From assembly GCA_031556255.1 (NCBI GenBank), contig JAVBTI010000086.1, positions 1-10,141 on the forward strand: 10,141 nucleotides of DNA, given 5' to 3'. Positions 7,516 through 10,141 of the stretch are shown piece by piece (the first letter of the stretch is position 1; each line of letters begins with the position of its first letter). The notes below the pieces were generated by a model. That model made no database searches and was not told the DNA's origin. It saw only the letters and a list, made by a program, of their open reading frames with translations. The stretch comes from JAIRQX01 sp031556255 (GTDB lineage: Bacteria > Chrysiogenota > Deferribacteres > Deferribacterales > JAISNW01). Both the position numbers and the translations under genes were made by a program.

Positions 7516-8214
7516 CTAATAGTATATATTGTTCACCCGGTCTTTTTCAAAAGAGGCGATGATCTGCTCATCCCCCCTTTTTGCCACGATATGATTCGCG
7601 CCAACATTGCATTTGAATCTATTAAGATAGAGGTAATGCCTGAATGAGTTTTTATGGTTATCCGGCTGTGTTTTCGAGAACTCTTTAAAGATTTCCACTA
7701 TGCGCTTTGCGCTGGAGGTGAAATTCAGAAAACGCCTGTCCAGCAGAACAAACTTTGTATTGTCCCCCAGCTCCACCGCAAAGTAACCTCCGCAAGCCAC
7801 ACAACCCGAGGACACGAAAGCCATATTATGCGCCACAGACTTGCCGCATTCCAACACCGGGGTGGTCAGGCGGGTTATACCATGTTTTACGCCGATGGAG
7901 CGCATCATCACGGCCGCCTTTGTCATAATCGGCAGCGTCTTGAGGTCACCGTGCGCCCATGACCACACCCACTGCCCATGGTTACGGTAATATGAACCCA
8001 GCACCTGTATTTTTACCGGGCCATGCTTCTTGAAATAAATGGCGCCCGCCCGGTTGTCTATATCCCAACTGGAGCCCCCGACCTTTTCCAGCATGGCGGT
8101 ATTTCTGTCCAGAGCGTACGCGCCGAAAATAAGCAGAAGCTCATTCCACTTTTCGTTTGACGAGCCCTTTGTGCGCAATTGTGTGGCGTTTTCATTAAGT
8201 ATGTTTGAAAACAT
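7516..8214 (-). CDS. DUF6882-like cytoplasmic protein, first of a tandem pair
   Basis: This 232-residue soluble protein has the same layout as its downstream paralogue: LLLIFGAYALDRN, LEKVGGSSWDIDN, VQVLG-type core (IQVLGSYYRNHGQWVWSWAH), SIGVKHGITRLTTP, AHNMAFVSSGC and GYFAVELGDNTKFVLLD. A conserved tail follows (DNHKNSF.HYLYLNRFKCNVG, then AKRGDEQIIASFE). The WVWSWAHGD block and the IG-KHGI block are the strongest links to DUF6882. Conserved Trp, His and Cys positions between the copies mark the likely functional surface (FKKHG, RNH.QWVWSW, EC.KS.AHN). The ATG at 8212-8214 has AGGAG upstream on the minus strand. It heads a two-gene unit; an AT-rich leader with an inverted repeat precedes it. 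Function is unknown. Confidence 0.75.
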   Translation of the reverse strand: MFSNILNENATQLRTKGSSNEKWNELLLIFGAYALDRNTAMLEKVGGSSWDIDNRAGAIYFKKHGPVKIQVLGSYYRNHGQWVWSWAHGDLKTLPIMTKAAVMMRSIGVKHGITRLTTPVLECGKSVAHNMAFVSSGCVACGGYFAVELGDNTKFVLLDRRFLNFTSSAKRIVEIFKEFSKTQPDNHKNSFRHYLYLNRFKCNVGANHIVAKRGDEQIIASFEKDRVNNIYY

Positions 8215-8243
8215 GACACTCCTCTAGACTTTAATAAAAGTAA

Positions 8244-8267
8244 TCTTGATTTCAATAAATATCAAGA
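8244..8267. promoter_or_regulatory. Inverted repeat in the leader of the DUF6882-like pair
   Basis: TCTTGAT (8244-8250) and ATCAAGA (8261-8267) are perfect 7-bp complementary arms around a 10-nt AT-rich centre, 30 nt upstream of the first gene's ATG (minus strand). It lies in a markedly AT-rich stretch (8228-8312). Read on the minus strand it contains TTGATA, which may also be part of a promoter, although no good -10 at 16-18 nt is apparent. An operator for an autoregulator or a weak hairpin in the 5' leader are both possible. Confidence 0.3.
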
Positions 8268-8416
8268 AAAGAAAATTAACAATTAGTTGAAAAATTGATT
8301 AAAAAGTGAAGCTTAAGCCTGATTTACGGCAAGTTCCCTGCGTTAAAGGGGACGTTTATTCCTTAATATCTCCGGTCAGGCGGAACCGCCGCTAATAAAA
8401 CCATGGGGCCGGCAAT

Positions 8417-8596
8417 ATGGAAGTGAACGCCGGTTGCTTTTTGCGGACAAAGAATTTCACGGGTTACCATGAGATAACCGCAACAGAAACGTCGCCTGCC
8501 GATGAACTCTTACTCCAGCCCGCCCATACGACGGACACAAGCAATAGCAGACTGTCGTTTTTTGTAAACGGCGCTGGCCGCATCGTTGGACGATAA
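8417..8596 (+). CDS. Possible small ORF, 59 codons, unrecognised
   Basis: An ATG at 8417 opens a frame of 59 codons ending at TAA 8594-8596. The product has no membrane helix or signal peptide, begins MEVNAGCFLRTKNF and ends LSFFVNGAGRIVGR. The end vaguely resembles the last two strands of a beta-rich domain, so this could be the fossil 3' end of a longer gene. There is no good ribosome site, only GGGGCC several bases upstream. It may simply be chance; codon use is not decisive at this length. Confidence 0.2.
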   Translation: MEVNAGCFLRTKNFTGYHEITATETSPADELLLQPAHTTDTSNSRLSFFVNGAGRIVGR

Positions 8597-8660
8597 ACAT
8601 TGACTCATGCCGGGGTAAAATAGTAAATTAACAGATTATTGATATCTGCAGGAAAAGTAT

Positions 8661-9713
8661 ATGCGCAAAATTAAAATTGTATTCCCGGTATTCATCCTGG
8701 TTTTGATTATCGCCGCTATCAGTTACTTTTTATATTTTAAAAAAAATGTCACCGCTCCTGACAATAATAATGAGGCCATCGGCGTTTATTTATACATGGA
8801 CAGTGAAGAGGAAAATCTTTGCGACTTTTACGAAATCAGCGAAGAGTCTTACGGGTACACCATGCACTGTTCGTACGCCGATAAAGTAAAGCTGGGAAAC
8901 TCAAACGGCCTGTACGTGTTGATCGGCTACACGGAAGACCCTGAAGAGGGCTATCAACTGCTTAATGTCTATAACAGCGACGTTCCGGTGCATATCGAAC
9001 AGATGTTCTACCTGCCGGATAACGAACATGGCATATGTTCTTTCACGTCCGACGACATGCCGCAGCCGCTGGCAATGCAGTGCGCCCCCGCACAGAAAGA
9101 GATGCTTGAAAGCGAGTACACTGACGTACTTCTGCGGGTCAGCTTCTATGATCTTGAAAAGAAAGACAAAAAGAGCTCCGCCGTCCTGATTAGTTTTATG
9201 ACTGAGGAGTACAGCATCGATTGCTATTACAACAACGACCTTAGCCAGAAGCCGGGCATATGCGCATTCGTTACATATGAAGACAGCGTCATGGATATAA
9301 ACTGCAGCGCCGAGGCCAAGGAGTTTTTCAAGGTAAATCAGGACAACCCGCTGGTGATATGGTATGTTGAAAAACGCCACCATTACGAATTAACCGAATA
9401 CATCCTCGCTTCAGAGTCGGAGTATGAAGAATATGACGATTACGGCGGTGATTACACTGAGGACGACGGTTATTCCGAAGATGACGAATATGGCGAAGAC
9501 CACAATTTTTACAGAGGCGTGGTTACAGATCAGCTGTATTTCATATCCAGAGATGAAGAGGGTGTATGCTGGTTCAGCTACGACGAAGACCATACCGGCG
9601 CAATGGCGCTTATATGCGATGATGTGGATTCCGATTTTTTTCACAGCAAGGCGGGGCCCTTCCTCGTCCGTCATCACGCCGGGATAATTTCAGATTATCA
9701 GGTTGTGGAGTAA
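8661..9713 (+). CDS. Membrane-anchored protein with four cysteine-pair repeats and acidic linker, unknown
   Basis: This 350-residue protein is of no family I recognise. Basic residues (MRKIKIV) and a hydrophobic helix (about 7-26) form a signal-anchor; there is no lipobox. The remainder should face the periplasm. It consists of four related units, each with a strand, then '(G/L).C.F', then 13-15 residues, then C, then an acidic/Phe helix start, then two strands ('VL(I/L).Y'-like). The cysteine pairs are 54/70, 126/141, 201/215 and 303/319; spacing between units is 72 and 75 residues, then 102, because an acidic Tyr-rich linker (about 252-282, EYEEYDDYGGDY and similar) precedes unit four. One extra cysteine is at 188. 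Paired cysteines suggest a disulfide in each unit. Asp/Glu are strongly enriched, so metal or cationic-ligand binding is possible but unproven. AGGAAA precedes the ATG by about seven bases. Confidence 0.85.
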   Translation: MRKIKIVFPVFILVLIIAAISYFLYFKKNVTAPDNNNEAIGVYLYMDSEEENLCDFYEISEESYGYTMHCSYADKVKLGNSNGLYVLIGYTEDPEEGYQLLNVYNSDVPVHIEQMFYLPDNEHGICSFTSDDMPQPLAMQCAPAQKEMLESEYTDVLLRVSFYDLEKKDKKSSAVLISFMTEEYSIDCYYNNDLSQKPGICAFVTYEDSVMDINCSAEAKEFFKVNQDNPLVIWYVEKRHHYELTEYILASESEYEEYDDYGGDYTEDDGYSEDDEYGEDHNFYRGVVTDQLYFISRDEEGVCWFSYDEDHTGAMALICDDVDSDFFHSKAGPFLVRHHAGIISDYQVVE

Positions 9714-9726
9714 ATAAAAACCTGAT
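9697..9726. terminator. Weak hairpin over the stop of the cysteine-repeat gene
   Basis: ATCAGGTT (9697-9704) and AACCTGAT (9719-9726) are perfect 8-bp complementary arms with a 14-nt loop that contains the TAA stop at 9711-9713. No T-run follows on either strand beyond the arms, so it is not a canonical intrinsic terminator. It sits between convergent genes and may still slow or protect transcripts. Confidence 0.3.
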
Positions 9727-9729
9727 TGC

Positions 9730-9996
9730 TCACAGATTTGCCCGCAGCTGGCCCTGTGACACGGTGCTCTTTTTTCCGGCTGCGCAAAAAAGCCAGAACA
9801 TCAGATAAAGCTCACCCGCAGTCATGGGAATGGCCAGTACTATTGCGATATTATGATAGTTCTGCGGCAACAGATAATAAATTATATTGCAAACAATATA
9901 GGATACCCCGGAAATGAGCAGCAGACTTCCCGCAATTTTTGAAAGTTTTTCTTTAAAAAAAATAGATGCAAGAATACATAAATGGACACCCAACAT
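9730..9996 (-). pseudogene. DUF4386-type membrane protein, C-terminal remnant cut by an insertion sequence
   Basis: On the minus strand 88 codons remain, from an ATG at 9994-9996 to a TGA at 9730-9732. The segment begins MLGVHLCILASIFFKEKLSK and has two clear membrane helices: AGSLLLISGVSYIVCNIIYYLL and IAIVLAIPMTAGELYLMFWLF. The order 'GlhL...k.lG.lL.i.G.gY......yll' followed by 'GEl...lWLl' is that of DUF4386 proteins, which are usually well over 200 residues with about six helices and have no settled function. The upstream part of the gene should lie beyond the insertion element. An open frame continues into the element to 10137, but those residues are encoded by transposon sequence. The remaining ATG at the junction is probably internal, so the gene is treated as disrupted. 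Confidence 0.7.
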
Positions 9997-10141
9997 TGAA
10001 CTGCCCCCCGAAAGTTGCACCAGTTTGAAAGTTAGTGTAGTAAATAACTGAAACTGGAGGAATTTGTGTCTAAAAAGAATTACAGCGCAGAAGAGATTAT
10101 CGGTAAACTTCGAGAAGCGGAGTTGTATGTAAACCAAGGTA
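9997..10141 (+). mobile_element. IS3-family insertion sequence, left end (partial)
   Basis: The element begins with TGAACTGCCCCCCGAAAG at 9997, typical of IS3-family terminal repeats (TGWACTG.CCCC). A short leader follows, and then the start of an OrfA reading frame at 10066. The junction falls inside the DUF4386-type gene. IS3-family insertion makes 3-4 bp target duplications; the candidate copy on this side is CAT or ACAT (9993-9996), but the other end is outside the window. IS407/IS150-like subgroup assignment is not possible from 145 bases. Confidence 0.85.
10066..10141 (+). CDS. IS3-family transposase OrfA, N-terminal fragment
   Basis: GTG at 10066-10068 follows GGAGG at 10056-10060 and opens a frame running off the window after 25 codons. 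The residues SKKNYSAEEIIGKLREAEL match the N-terminal helix-turn-helix start of IS3-family OrfA proteins ('kr.y..EqIi.kLReaEv.l.qG'). OrfA binds the element's ends and is normally joined to OrfB, which carries the DDE catalytic residues, by programmed -1 frameshifting. Completeness cannot be judged here. Confidence 0.85.
   Translation, partial: MSKKNYSAEEIIGKLREAELYVNQG

Larger units (their letters stand above)
8228..8660. other. Gene-poor intergenic region between divergent genes
   Basis: This gap of about 430 nt separates the DUF6882-like pair (leftward) from the cysteine-repeat protein (rightward). Its left part to about 8312 is AT-rich and probably holds the leftward promoter. The middle is of normal composition and contains short inverted repeats, GGCGG-AA-CCGCC near 8379-8390 and GGTTA...TAACC near 8463-8480, plus one 59-codon open frame listed separately. 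The right end carries a weak promoter-like pair for the rightward gene: TTGACT at 8600-8605 and GTAAAT at 8623-8628, 17 nt apart. No RNA gene is recognised. Confidence 0.5.

Noticed and set aside
8375..8395. GGCGG-AA-CCGCC as a terminator or hairpin
   Set aside because: A two-base loop cannot form a stable hairpin without opening pairs, and no T-run follows.
9997..10137. N-terminal extension of the DUF4386-like frame through the IS end
   Set aside because: The frame is open, but the added residues are encoded by insertion-sequence DNA and do not resemble the family; the extension is accidental.
1..10141. CRISPR array, tRNA, rRNA or riboswitch
   Set aside because: No regularly spaced direct repeats, cloverleaf arms with a T-loop motif, or known aptamer cores were seen on reading either strand.

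Overview
The window reads as a piece of chromosome from a motile, double-membraned (Gram-negative type) bacterium. The evidence is a transmembrane methyl-accepting chemotaxis receptor, an inner-membrane type IV pilus/type II secretion-like assembly platform, and a membrane-anchored protein with paired cysteines that suggest an oxidising periplasm. Shine-Dalgarno sites are clear on most genes and base composition is roughly balanced. The chemotaxis receptor resembles those of Deferribacterota and of Geobacter-like sulfur/iron reducers, but this is an impression from memory and the phylum is not established.

Layout from left to right. The window opens with the last ~39 codons of a probable transposase/integrase. 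Next comes a full chemotaxis receptor (235-2307, +) with its own intrinsic terminator. A small membrane-anchored helical-repeat-like protein (2351-2905, -) is divergent from a tightly overlapped three-gene operon (3052-5284, +). That operon encodes a PilM/PilN (or GspL)-like fusion, a PilO-like protein and a short bitopic membrane protein. A pyridoxamine-phosphate-oxidase-fold flavoprotein (5334-5780, +) then runs tail to tail, with a 4-nt overlap, into a TauE/SafE-type permease (5777-6583, -).

The right third is more accessory in character. It holds a tandem pair of paralogous cytoplasmic proteins that look like DUF6882 (6802-8214, -). A gene-poor gap of about 430 nt follows. Then comes an unrecognised membrane-anchored protein made of four cysteine-pair repeats with an acidic Tyr/Asp/Glu linker (8661-9713, +). 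Last is the C-terminal remnant of a DUF4386-type membrane protein, cut at 9996/9997 by the left end of an IS3-family element that runs off the window.

The best supported functional unit is the pilM/N-pilO-like operon with its divergent membrane neighbour. It would form the inner-membrane alignment part of a pilus or secretion machine whose ATPase, platform protein, pilins and secretin are not in this window. The receptor, flavoprotein and permease look like ordinary single-function genes. The tandem DUF6882-like pair and the four-repeat cysteine protein are the least understood items. No tRNA, rRNA, CRISPR array or riboswitch was recognised.
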